Origin: CAVYXZ01 sp965223835
GTDB lineage: Bacteria > Chloroflexota > Anaerolineae > Aggregatilineales > Phototrophicaceae
NCBI GenBank assembly: GCA_965223835.1
Contig: CBDCXQ010000001.1
Location: 3,782,001-3,846,000 of the forward strand
Length of the DNA stretch: 64,000 nucleotides
Direction: 5' to 3'
The notes below the pieces were generated by a model that was given only the letters and a program-made list of their open reading frames with translations, had not been told where the DNA came from and did not search any database. The translations under genes and the position numbers were made by a program. Of the stretch, positions 16,701 through 24,255 are shown one piece after another; the first letter of the stretch is position 1, and every line of letters begins with the position of its first letter.

Positions 16701-18171
16701 CAATGCCAGAAAAGCCGACCTTAAACGTCTGCAAAAACTGTAAGAGAAGTAAAATGCCCAGGTAGAGCAAGGCGATGCCGCTGACCCGGACCGGATCAAC
16801 AACGGGCGCTTCATCACCAAAGTGCCGGACAATCAGCCATACCCCGACAACGAACATCACAATCGGAACTGCAATTGCGCCAGTTCCAAGCAAATTGGAA
16901 AAGAAGGTATTGAACGCTTCCGTGATCTGCCCTTTGGTCGACGACATGCTGCTGAAGAACAAAGCTAAAGAACCCAGTAACAGCGCCACCCCTAGAATAT
17001 CCAGCTTATTATCAAGAGTCAGACCCCGTTCATCGATCTTGGGTGCTTTGCTGGCCCGTTCCAGCTTTTCGCGCGTCGTTGTCCGTGATTTTGTTTGTTG
17101 ACGATTGCCAAAAGGCAGGCGACTGACCAGTCCGGCGACGGGATTAGCAGGTGCCGCGCTGGCATTGGTCCGGGATTGCATTGCCCCACCAGCTGCTCCT
17201 CGTGCACCTAAGCGAGGGCCACCAGCCGCTGTTGACCGGGTGCTGGTTGAACCTCTTGGTGTAGCCGGGTTGTTATCCGGCTTGGCACCCGGTAGTTTCG
17301 CGCGGAAGTTACCCAGTCGTTGACTGACCGCATTGCCGCCACCCGATCGGTTCCCTTGCTGACCACCCGGTTTGTTGTCCGGCTTGGCGCCCGGTAGTTT
17401 CGCACGGAAGTTACCCAGTCGTTGGCTGACCGCATTGCCGCCACCCGATCGGTTCCCTTGCTGACCACCCGGTTTGTTGTCCGGCTTGGCGCCCGGTAGT
17501 TTCGCGCGGAAGTTACCCAGTTGCTTACCTAGTCCGCCTGAACTGGATTTACCTTCATCACCAGATTGTCCTCTGCCCTGGCTATCACCAGGCCTTGAAC
17601 TAGCAAAAGACCGATTACCAGTGGAGGCACCTCGATTGCCTGGGCTGGTTGGTGACTGGGTCCCTGGACGGTTGGCCGAGCTTGATGCTAACCCGCCACT
17701 ACTGGGCCGGTTACTGCCCGATGAACCCGCTAATGGACCGGTTCCAGGCCGACTGGTCGTCGCCGGACGATCGCTACCGAATGGTTTGGTGGCGGGGCGA
17801 TTACTACCGGTTGACGGGGACGAACGATCACTCCCAAATGGTTGAGCACCTGGACGATTGCTACTACTGGTAGTGGAGGTCCGGTTGCTCAGGGGGCCGG
17901 TGGGCGGACGACCAGATGAACTTAAATTGCCCGGTCGGTTGCCGGGCAGATTACCTGTACCCCGAGCCGCTGGCGATTGACGCGACGAAGCTCCGGGACG
18001 GGAGGTTGAAGTTGGACTATTATAACCGGCAAAGGGTCGGACACTGGGCCGCGCCCGCGACCCTAGCTCTTCGTCGTCCTCATCTTCCTCGTCTTCTTCA
18101 TAATAAGGATCATCATCGACATCTTCATATTCGTATTCGTCATCGTCGTTGTTATTACGTCTAAAAGTCAT
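13753..18171 (-). CDS. ftsK: DNA translocase FtsK/SpoIIIE with long disordered N-terminal extension
   Basis: 1472 residues. Residues 1-35 are acidic (Asp/Glu/Tyr). About 40-385 are Ser/Gly/Arg/Pro-rich and disordered, including tandem 34-residue repeats at about 217-301. Membrane segments fall at about 390-590. A second Pro/Ala/Thr-rich linker leads to the motor at about 960-1390, with Walker A GTTGSGKS (Lys1119) and Walker B VVVIDELADLMM (Asp1219). The C-terminus ends in a winged-helix gamma domain (ASVSLLQRRLRIGYTRAARLID). FtsK moves DNA at the division septum and directs chromosome dimer resolution. Having ~385 residues before the first membrane segment is unusual. ATG 18171 is preferred over a TTG at 18186. 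Confidence 0.95.
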   Translation of the reverse strand: MTFRRNNNDDDEYEYEDVDDDPYYEEDEEDEDDEELGSRARPSVRPFAGYNSPTSTSRPGASSRQSPAARGTGNLPGNRPGNLSSSGRPPTGPLSNRTSTTSSSNRPGAQPFGSDRSSPSTGSNRPATKPFGSDRPATTSRPGTGPLAGSSGSNRPSSGGLASSSANRPGTQSPTSPGNRGASTGNRSFASSRPGDSQGRGQSGDEGKSSSGGLGKQLGNFRAKLPGAKPDNKPGGQQGNRSGGGNAVSQRLGNFRAKLPGAKPDNKPGGQQGNRSGGGNAVSQRLGNFRAKLPGAKPDNNPATPRGSTSTRSTAAGGPRLGARGAAGGAMQSRTNASAAPANPVAGLVSRLPFGNRQQTKSRTTTREKLERASKAPKIDERGLTLDNKLDILGVALLLGSLALFFSSMSSTKGQITEAFNTFFSNLLGTGAIAVPIVMFVVGVWLIVRHFGDEAPVVDPVRVSGIALLYLGILLLLQFLQTFKVGFSGIDLTTPDGMALAQQLSETYGGDGGYIGRQMYFFLVTNVTEAGMFVTMVGLIMIGVMLVLRITAAELAIFFISLWRSFIDAQRRRAQTREARARMAAQQLAAAAEAQVTVSKPPAPELTGGQAPALPAASPVESAEEPRPIPITMGGKTVTAFFDGSEAVPMEQAALPVGETNQPSIAARLFGGIGGRGNKTSAAAPVADKVAEPRARPAGLGGLFNRGSNEAAAESAQPLVPQQPAASVALPIAPSSPTPGQPTPPAPAQPASSSPNQPATASATLGDLLKPASPPAERAPQPAITEPDVEAVQDEEDESLRQLPPARPKGTGPATRETGKNVWARPVARSNESDQSSLAERRDRLNAIRSGQTAPPARADKPDDAESSAATTPPAATTSRPTPPLQTPERPQRQTLSGIPTSNGGTAQSKLEQPTPPSAARPISTPSPAFGRPETPPAPAAPGTNKRRNWQLPDYTSLLNTGSESDFDREMLLRRARIIEETLQSFGAPGRVVEVNTGPVITQFGVEPDYLTTRSGKKNRVKVGAIAQLDKDLQLALGAKSIRIEAPVPGKGFVGIEVPNAEASLVSLRDVMESDDFQKLTGNSPLVLGLGQSVDGTPISADLASMPHLLVAGTTGSGKSVLVNAIICSILVNNKPDKVKFIMVDPKRVELTGYNGIPHLVAPVVVDLERTVGVLKWVTREMDERYKQFSNASARNIEDFNKHLPDDREPMPYIVVVIDELADLMMLAPDETERVITRIAALARATGIHLVIATQRPSVDVVTGLIKANFPARIAFAVAGGVDSRVILDQPGAERLLGKGDMLYLSGNSPAPLRLQGVFVSPEEINNVTRYWKQQNAQQREPFIIKTLAVDDDDEVPTVAARAVPAESTTAPFESSSGSSSDAQQIAFWDDGADEGMELNQRVKDERDELYDQAVEMVQRLNKASVSLLQRRLRIGYTRAARLIDMMESEGIVGPQQEGSKPREVLKPHNSP
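17270..17521 (-). repeat. 102-bp in-frame tandem repeat inside ftsK (about 2.5 copies)
   Basis: Copies begin at 17270, 17372 and 17474 with exact 102-base spacing; the third is partial. They encode 34-residue units of the form GNFRAKLPGAKPDNK followed by PGGQQGNRSGGGNAVSQRL. Copies differ by only a few bases, pointing to recent slippage or recombination, and the unit count may vary between strains. The units are basic and glycine-rich. Confidence 0.9.
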
Positions 18172-18330
18172 CTGTTTTACCTGCAACCTTTGACCTGCGG
18201 GCTACCCAATCATAGCATATCTTTCATGAACTGGCGATAAGATTAGAACAAAAGTTCTGTTAGAATCCTATAGCCTGTTAATCTTTACGCAAAATCTGCC
18301 TACCAGTTGCCCCCTACTGATCTTAATTTA

Positions 18331-18339
18331 TGTTATAAT
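18331..18339 (+). promoter_or_regulatory. Extended -10 promoter upstream of the 151-aa gene
   Basis: TGTTATAAT, identical to the nine bases before the aldehyde dehydrogenase gene. No good -35 lies 16-18 bases upstream. Transcription would begin near 18346, giving a leader of about 30 bases to ATG 18379. Confidence 0.5.
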
Positions 18340-18378
18340 AGGGCTATTGATTGACTGGTGAGTTATGGATTTGGTGGC

Positions 18379-18834
18379 ATGACATCATCAACTGACCGGC
18401 TCTGGCGCAGCAACAATGAATATCGCAAACGCCTGGAACATGCCAAAATCTATTTGAATCTCCTGGAACAACTGGTGCTGATGCAACGCCAGGATGAGCA
18501 TGTCCTGGCAACTTTACAGCAGGCGTTAACACAAGTGGAACAAATGATCGCTGAGCATCGACAATGGCGCTACCAGTACTATTATGCTTCAACGGATTCG
18601 CAGCGCATGGTTCAGTCCCACAGCGCGATTAATCAGGCATTGGCGACGTTTGCACGGTTACGCCGCCGTCACGACCAGCAACTCCAGAATATCCGTACCC
18701 TGCTCCATCATCTCCAGCGGCCTAACCCGGTCATCACGAAAGTTCCAACTGGTGACCTGTGGCAGCTCAGTCAATTCGCCCTGCAAGACCTCTGTGGCTT
18801 CGACGACTATTTGCAGTCGATTGCCCAGGCGTAG
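18379..18834 (+). CDS. Helical/coiled-coil protein of unknown function
   Basis: 151 residues from ATG 18379, rich in Gln, Leu, His and Arg, with almost no predicted strand and long heptad-like stretches (KIYLNLLEQLVLMQRQDEHV, LATLQQALTQVEQMIAEHR). There is no signal peptide or membrane segment. An alternative GTG at 18358 adds seven residues. I do not recognise the family. It is divergent from ftsK across a 207-bp region, so a role with cell-division or DNA genes is possible but unsupported. Confidence 0.7.
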   Translation: MTSSTDRLWRSNNEYRKRLEHAKIYLNLLEQLVLMQRQDEHVLATLQQALTQVEQMIAEHRQWRYQYYYASTDSQRMVQSHSAINQALATFARLRRRHDQQLQNIRTLLHHLQRPNPVITKVPTGDLWQLSQFALQDLCGFDDYLQSIAQA

Positions 18835-18888
18835 CATCTGCCACACGTTCATCAACAGCATCTGTCGAAAACCACTCCAATCAACGAA

Positions 18889-19929
18889 TTATATTATCCC
18901 CATCTCCTGAAGAACTGTCCGGGCCGTTATACTCTCCGGGGAATCTGGATTGTTCTTAATCGTCCGTTGCAAGCGATAAATTGCGTGTTCATTCCCGGCA
19001 CGGGCCATGTCTAGCGCTTCCGCAAAGCCTCTTTCGGCATAACTCATATCGCGGGCCACAATGGGATTATCATATTTTTGCCAATAATATTTCAAGTCAT
19101 CGGCCTGCCAGTGCGGGTAAATGTCATCCCATTGGAGTTGGCTCGGCCCGTGCGGGTGCAGCATATGTTCGGCGATGGGATCACCAATAGCTTGATACCG
19201 ATTATCCAATGACAGGCGCAAACGATCTTCCGTCCAGTTTGGCAAGGCCTTGTGAATAGTTAAAGCTGGGAAAAATAGCGTATCCCCGATCGCGTAATCA
19301 GTTGTATGCCAGACCGGGTTCACGTCGGCGTGGGCGTCGGCATCCACCACCAACCCGCCAGCGCCTAGCGAGAAGTGATGATCCAGTACGCGCTTGACTT
19401 TATGGGAGCCGGGGATTACCGCCAGCCCGCCCAGCTCAATTGGGCAATCCCCCACCGGTGCCCAGCAGGTAATCGTATCGAAGTTACCCTGGAAGTGGAC
19501 GAAATCCTGATGAGTTGGAGTCGTATGCTCGGTATATTTGGGAAACCAGATGCGGGCGATCTTATGTGGATGCGGCATAATCGGCTTGCCCGCGATTTTT
19601 TCCACCATGCTGGTGACTTCCGGCCAGTGGGCAGAGCGGTGGAAAGCTTCCGATTTATAGACTTCGGCATAACCCGCGCTATATTCGTTGTCACCTTCGG
19701 TACATTGAGTGGTGATGTCCGCAATCCCGTCTACCGGATCAGTATCGGCAACCAGCCACCCCACCCGTTGAATCGTGGTCATCATCTCGCGGCGCAAATC
19801 AAGCAATTTATCGGGGTTTTGCAATTGCTTGAAAAATAGATAGCCTTCATCATCAAACCGTTGACGCAATTCGACTGGGTCATTGGTGGCATCATTTGAA
19901 ACGCGCAGTTCTCTTAATTCATTCGACAT
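18889..19929 (-). CDS. Phytanoyl-CoA dioxygenase (PhyH) family protein
   Basis: 346 residues from ATG 19929 (GGGA upstream). It is a 2-oxoglutarate/Fe(II) oxygenase fold: the HxD pair is in PTHQDFVHF near residue 149, the distal His in ALTIHKALPN, and the 2-OG-binding Arg in DRLRLSLDNRY. These enzymes hydroxylate lipid-like or small metabolites. The substrate is unknown. The gene stands alone; a small gene with its own terminator lies upstream on the same strand. Confidence 0.85.
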   Translation of the reverse strand: MSNELRELRVSNDATNDPVELRQRFDDEGYLFFKQLQNPDKLLDLRREMMTTIQRVGWLVADTDPVDGIADITTQCTEGDNEYSAGYAEVYKSEAFHRSAHWPEVTSMVEKIAGKPIMPHPHKIARIWFPKYTEHTTPTHQDFVHFQGNFDTITCWAPVGDCPIELGGLAVIPGSHKVKRVLDHHFSLGAGGLVVDADAHADVNPVWHTTDYAIGDTLFFPALTIHKALPNWTEDRLRLSLDNRYQAIGDPIAEHMLHPHGPSQLQWDDIYPHWQADDLKYYWQKYDNPIVARDMSYAERGFAEALDMARAGNEHAIYRLQRTIKNNPDSPESITARTVLQEMGII

Positions 19930-20034
19930 GTTATATCCCAAAATTTATTTAAATTGATGCGTATAGATTACTCAGAATGTTGGAATGTCACAATGTTCAT
20001 TTGTCTGAGCAAAAATCCGGGGCAGTGAAATAAA

Positions 20035-20057
20035 ACCCCGGTCACAATGGCCGGGGT
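20035..20057 (-). terminator. Intrinsic terminator after the 54-aa gene
   Basis: A perfect 7-bp GC-rich stem (ACCCCGG/CCGGGGT) with a 9-base loop. On the minus strand it is followed by TTTTATTTC. It sits 26 bases past the stop of the small gene, supporting that gene as a real transcription unit. Confidence 0.8.
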
Positions 20058-20082
20058 ACTTGCTATATGGGCGGATTTGAGT

Positions 20083-20247
20083 TTAATTCCAGGAGATGGT
20101 GATTTTGGGCAAACGCAGACGTCGCTTCACGGTCCGCAGTTTAAGCTGTTCATTGACCTCGTGGATGTGCTCGGCCTCTTTTCGCAAATCCTGCTGCCGG
20201 GCCTTGCTCAATTGCAACCCTAAATAATCGTTGGCACTAACCGACAT
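20083..20247 (-). CDS. Small basic helical protein, 54 aa
   Basis: A 54-residue protein starting MSVSANDYLGLQLSKARQ, with a charged amphipathic helix (DLRKEAEHIHEVNEQLKL) and an Arg/Lys-rich tail ending in LPKITISWN. AAGGAG lies 8 bases before the ATG and an intrinsic terminator follows the stop, so expression signals are good on both sides. It has no Cys pairs, signal peptide or membrane segment. I do not recognise it. The basic tail could bind nucleic acid or membrane, but that is a guess. Confidence 0.72.
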   Translation of the reverse strand: MSVSANDYLGLQLSKARQQDLRKEAEHIHEVNEQLKLRTVKRRLRLPKITISWN

Positions 20248-20440
20248 TGCTGTTGACTCCTTTTCGCCTCAAACGATTATGTGCATCTTATCACAAATTG
20301 GGCAGATTGCACGATTAAAATCGGATAAATTTCACAATATATTCACAAAGCACTCAGCGACATTAATTAACTGCCTGAAGGGACATTCCAAACGGGTTAT
20401 GACTGCTCAATTGTCGGCGATCAACCCTGAACTTGCAGTG

Positions 20441-21463
20441 TCACTCAGCCTTTAGTGATGGCATATCAACCGCATTGTTACGGCGTTCATGCATGTTACC
20501 TTCCATTGAAAGCGGATAACGTGGCAGCAAATATGAGACCGCATTTAACCGCTCCAGCGCATCAGCGGGTAATTGCCACGTACTCGCCAGAAGATTATCT
20601 TGAGCCTGGGCAACGGTGCGGGCGCCGACAATCGCGCTGGTGATAGCTGGTTGTTGTAACACCCAGCGCACCGCGACCTGCGCCGGACTGTGACCCAATT
20701 CCTCGGCGACTTCCAGCAACACCTTCAACGACTCGTCCGCATTCGCAGCGAAATAACCGCCAGGGAAAGCCCACCCCTCTTCCGAACGCGTACCAGCAGC
20801 GCTGCGCTCACCCGGTTGATATTTGCCGGTCAGAAAACCGCCAGCCAGTGGTCCCCAGACGACAACACCGATACCTTTCAACTGGCAGACTGGGATGATC
20901 TCCTGCTCAATATCACGGACGACGAGGCTGTATTGTGGCTGATAGCAGGCGAAACGGTGTAACTGTTGACTATCGCTAATCCACATTGACTCCATCAGCC
21001 GCCACGCCTCATAGTTGCTGCACGCCGTATACCGCACCTTGCCCTGGCGCACCAGATCATCCAGCGCCCACAGCATTTCGTCCAGCGGAGTTTGTGTATC
21101 GACATGATGAATATAATAAATATCAATGTAATCAGTCTGTAAGCGCCGCAAACTATCTTCGACCGCGTTCATGATGTGGCTGCGTGACATCCCTGAATCA
21201 TTTGGCCCCGGTCCCATCGGATTAAAGAATTTACTCGCGATGATTGCTTCCCGCCGCCGACCCTTCAAAATATTGCCCAGCATGGTCTCCGACACCCCAC
21301 CGTTGTAGGCATTGGCGGTATCCAGGAAATTCACGCCAGCCTCAAACGCCAGGTTTACAATGCGTTCGGCCTCTGCCTCATCCGTACCATGGCCGAAGGT
21401 CATCGTCCCCAGGCAGATCTCGGAAACTTTCAAGCCAGTGCGACCCATACGTCGATATTCCAT
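20441..21463 (-). CDS. Aldo/keto reductase
   Basis: 340 residues of the AKR barrel. The catalytic tetrad is visible: Asp48 and Tyr53 in FLDTANAYNGG, Lys78 in IIASKFF, and His119 in IYYIHHVD. The C-terminal SAIVGARTVAQAQDNL region is the NADP-binding loop. The sequence is like the YajO/Tas and potassium channel beta-subunit branch. It reduces aldehydes or ketones with NADPH; the substrate is unknown. It stands alone, leftward, with a 385-bp region upstream that holds repeat copy B. Confidence 0.9.
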   Translation of the reverse strand: MEYRRMGRTGLKVSEICLGTMTFGHGTDEAEAERIVNLAFEAGVNFLDTANAYNGGVSETMLGNILKGRRREAIIASKFFNPMGPGPNDSGMSRSHIMNAVEDSLRRLQTDYIDIYYIHHVDTQTPLDEMLWALDDLVRQGKVRYTACSNYEAWRLMESMWISDSQQLHRFACYQPQYSLVVRDIEQEIIPVCQLKGIGVVVWGPLAGGFLTGKYQPGERSAAGTRSEEGWAFPGGYFAANADESLKVLLEVAEELGHSPAQVAVRWVLQQPAITSAIVGARTVAQAQDNLLASTWQLPADALERLNAVSYLLPRYPLSMEGNMHERRNNAVDMPSLKAE

Positions 21464-21602
21464 TGTGTTTTGCTCCTGCTATGAGTTCTTAAGGTGAGTC
21501 AATCGAACTGCGGAGATATTACCCGACCAAACCCATTGCGTCATATCGAAATATCCACCGGCAGCCAAAACACATGAAACAGGTATAAGCGATGTCGCAT
21601 AT

Positions 21603-21723
21603 CTAAGTCATTGGTCGTTAGTTCCCGGTCAATAGTCGGGACCATACGAGTTGTGAGTTCCATTCGCTGGGCAAAGTTTTCTGTTTTTTGCCTATGGACT
21701 ATGACTAAAGACTTTCGACTACT
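21603..21723 (-). repeat. Dispersed ~120 bp repeat, copy B
   Basis: The reverse complement of this 121-base stretch aligns with 2387-2508 at about 90%. The shared block CACAACTCGTATGGTCCCGA is identical in both. It lies in the 385-bp gap between the aldo/keto reductase and the lipoprotein gene; apart from the repeat I see no gene in that gap. As with copy A, one end lies close to the end of a gene, but here it is not inside the stop codon. Confidence 0.8.
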
Positions 21724-21848
21724 TGTATAGCTGGCAAAAATTATGCAAGCACAAGACATACGACATCGCTATGAGAAGCGTAGTGGCACGAACTGACGAA
21801 TATTGGCCGGTAGATATACAGGCGAGCAAATCTGCCCGCCCTCACATA

Positions 21849-23069
21849 TCAATTTACGCTAAATGTACAACTACCTGTTTGTACCGCATTGTTGGTTCCT
21901 GGCCCAAAACTATCATAGCCATCGCTGATTTGTTCGCGCCATGTCACCCGGTAGTTAATCTCATGTGGTCCGGCTGTCAACGGTCCCGCAGGAACATACC
22001 AGTAGACGTAATAATTGCCATCAGCTTGCTGGCGAACTGTCGTGCGGAACTGCCCCCAATCGCGCAGCGGCACATCATCAATCGTCACCGTGTATATCAC
22101 ATTTGCCAGATGATCTTGAATCTGTGCTTCCGTTTTGGCGAACCAGCTCCACCAGATGTCAATAGTTGAACCAGCGGCAAGATTGGTCGGAGCGGGGCGA
22201 CCATAAGATGTATCGTTACAATAGGCCAGAACATCAACGCCGGATTGCGTAGAAGCATTGCCTGCACTGCCAACCCCTGCGGTGACAGCAGCATTGATTG
22301 TTGGGCGAGTAGTCCCGCCGCTGATAGTTGGAGTAAACTGATTCTGGCCGCTTGCCGTCGCCGTGGGCGCAACCACGCCGCCAACCAATGCGGTGCCTGT
22401 CGCGTTGATCGACTCAACATCAATGATGGGCAGGAATGGTGATGCGGTAACATCGTTTTCAACTGATTGCGAACGGACAGTCGGCGTCACCGGTGTCGGG
22501 GTCACGGCTGAGAGTGGCGGTGTCGGCGTCACGGTGCCACCACCCAGAATAGCCGTCGGTAACGGTGTTCCCAATGCCAGTGCCGTCAGATCAGGTGATG
22601 GCGTAAGCGTCGGTAGCGGCGTCGGCGTATCTTGTAAACGAATGAGCGAGTTCGAGATCCAGCCTTCCCGACCATCTTCTAATTGAATGTTAAGCCAGTT
22701 CCCCTCGGCATTCTGGCCCAATACCTCTACCCGTGTGCCGGGTGTCAGGGCTTCGAAGGCGGAAAAACGAGTGCCCGGCCCTTCGCGAACATTCACCGTA
22801 TTGATTGAAGCGACAATGCCAATTACCGGCGGGATCTCCGTCGGTGTCGGCGTATCGGAGGGTGTCGGTGGAATGGGTGATTCGGAGGGTGTAAACGTGA
22901 AAGTTGGCAGCGGTGTGCGCGTCGGCACCGGGGTCGCCGTAAAGCGTGGCGTCATGCTCACGATTGGTGCCAGTGTGTCCGTTGCGGGCAAAGCGCTTTG
23001 TTGAGTTGCGTTATTGCTACAGGCTACCAGGACCAACCCGACAGCTAAAAAAAGGAATGATTTCCGCAT
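21849..23069 (-). CDS. SH3b-domain lipoprotein
   Basis: 406 residues from ATG 23069 with GGAGG upstream. A lipobox (LVLVACSN) marks the lipidated cysteine near residue 17. A Thr/Pro-rich stretch (about 30-85) is followed by an SH3b domain at about 88-150 (INTVNVREGPGTRFSAFEAL ... GREGWISNSLI), another low-complexity Thr/Pro/Val spacer, and a C-terminal beta domain (WFAKTEAQIQDHLANVIYTV ... YWYVPAGPLTAGPHEINYRV). It is likely anchored to the outer face of the membrane. The Thr/Pro-rich spacer is typical of Anaerolineae cell-surface proteins. Function is unknown. Confidence 0.85.
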   Translation of the reverse strand: MRKSFLFLAVGLVLVACSNNATQQSALPATDTLAPIVSMTPRFTATPVPTRTPLPTFTFTPSESPIPPTPSDTPTPTEIPPVIGIVASINTVNVREGPGTRFSAFEALTPGTRVEVLGQNAEGNWLNIQLEDGREGWISNSLIRLQDTPTPLPTLTPSPDLTALALGTPLPTAILGGGTVTPTPPLSAVTPTPVTPTVRSQSVENDVTASPFLPIIDVESINATGTALVGGVVAPTATASGQNQFTPTISGGTTRPTINAAVTAGVGSAGNASTQSGVDVLAYCNDTSYGRPAPTNLAAGSTIDIWWSWFAKTEAQIQDHLANVIYTVTIDDVPLRDWGQFRTTVRQQADGNYYVYWYVPAGPLTAGPHEINYRVTWREQISDGYDSFGPGTNNAVQTGSCTFSVN

Positions 23070-23160
23070 ATTTCCCTCCTGCAACCGCTAGCATAGCAAC
23101 AAAGACTGTTAAGTGCAAAGGGACCATAGTGGGGTCAATTGATTCCTTAATGCATTTGAT

Positions 23161-23189
23161 TTGACACGCCAACGCTTTCACCATACACT
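23161..23189 (+). promoter_or_regulatory. Sigma70-type promoter for the 309-aa secreted protein
   Basis: A consensus -35 TTGACA, a 17-base spacer and a -10 TACACT lie about 70 bases before the TTG start at 23259. The region lies between divergent genes. Confidence 0.65.
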
Positions 23190-23258
23190 GAAATCGTCTC
23201 ATACATCTGACATTTGCTTAAATCATTCAGTCAGATGTTCATTCACAAGGAGTGTAAA

Positions 23259-24188
23259 TTGAAATCAAAGACACAGATCATATTGATTCTTCTGGCAGCA
23301 TTTTTGTTGATCGTACCCACAACATTGGCCCAGGAAGGTACGTTTGGCCTCAGTCCTGATGATTTTGCAATGTTCACTTCACAGGACATGGATGCTGATT
23401 CGTTGAGTTTCAATTTTGCGGTTGATCTGGTAGTGACGGGCGCACCGGGTGCAGATGCGACGGTTGCATTGACCGGATCCGGTATCTTTGGCATGGGCGC
23501 AGACGATTTGCCCACTGGCTCGTTAAACATGACCGGCGCTGCTGTGACAGCGGGTGAAAGCATCCCGGTAGATTTGCAGGTAATCATTGCCGACGGTCTG
23601 CTCTACTTTAATTTAGGTGATGGATCGGGCTGGATCGGGCAGCCGTTGGATAGCGCGCTGGATTCATTCGCTGGCGCTGCACCGCTGCCGGTCAACCCAA
23701 TGGATTTGGCAAGCGGTGACTTTGGCGACGACCCGGAGACAATGGAAGCTATGGGCGCGGCGCTGGGTGCGTTGGGCGACGTAGACCCAGAACAACTCAT
23801 TAGCATCACCCGCTTAGACGATATGGGCGGTCTCGCGCATTTCCAGGTTGAACTCGATCTGGCGGGCTTCTTTGCCTCGGAATCATTCGAGGAACTGATG
23901 GGCGCAGCCGCTACGATGAGTGGTGACGATTCGGTCGGTGATATGGCTCCTCTCATCGGTTTACTGTTACAAGATGTATCGCTCACCTTTGACCAGTTTA
24001 TCGATGATGCCAACCGCGTGCGCGAAGCCCTGCTGGACTTTGGGCTGACAGTGGACCCCGCCATGATGGGTGATTCGGAAGCTGACCCCGTGACCGTCGC
24101 GTTTTCGCTACAAGTCAGCGAACTGGATTACGATGTCCCGGTTGAGGTAAGTGCGCCCGCAGACGCGGTCGTGATCCCCACCGAATAA
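23259..24188 (+). CDS. Secreted protein, possibly LppX/LprAFG-like, function unknown
   Basis: 309 residues from a TTG start; AAGGAG lies 7 bases upstream, and the frame upstream of it has no other ribosome site. A signal peptide (LILLAAFLLIVPTTLA) precedes the mature protein. The body is acidic and alternates hydrophobic strands (LPVNPMDLASGDFGDD, LYFNLGDGSGWIGQPL, ISITRLDDMGGLAHFQVEL), a pattern I associate with LppX/LprAFG-type lipid-binding folds. There is no lipobox. An intrinsic terminator follows the stop. Assignment of the fold is weak. Confidence 0.72.
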   Translation: MKSKTQIILILLAAFLLIVPTTLAQEGTFGLSPDDFAMFTSQDMDADSLSFNFAVDLVVTGAPGADATVALTGSGIFGMGADDLPTGSLNMTGAAVTAGESIPVDLQVIIADGLLYFNLGDGSGWIGQPLDSALDSFAGAAPLPVNPMDLASGDFGDDPETMEAMGAALGALGDVDPEQLISITRLDDMGGLAHFQVELDLAGFFASESFEELMGAAATMSGDDSVGDMAPLIGLLLQDVSLTFDQFIDDANRVREALLDFGLTVDPAMMGDSEADPVTVAFSLQVSELDYDVPVEVSAPADAVVIPTE

Positions 24189-24211
24189 AGTTGTCAATTT
24201 ACACAATCTTA

Positions 24212-24241
24212 GACGACGGCTACCATAGGCGTCGTCTTTTT
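24212..24241 (+). terminator. Intrinsic terminator
   Basis: A perfect 7-bp stem GACGACG/CGTCGTC with an 11-base loop, followed by TTTTT. It lies 24 bases after the stop of the secreted protein gene and just before the next start, so the next gene depends on read-through or its own promoter. Confidence 0.85.
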
Positions 24242-24255
24242 ATTTCAGGTCATTG

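Noticed and set aside
17270..17521. CRISPR-like array
   Set aside because: The 102-bp repeats are contiguous, in frame and code for protein; there are no spacers.
20231..20455. 74-codon plus-strand frame between the 54-aa gene and the aldo/keto reductase
   Set aside because: It overlaps the ribosome site of the small gene on the other strand and has no ribosome site of its own.
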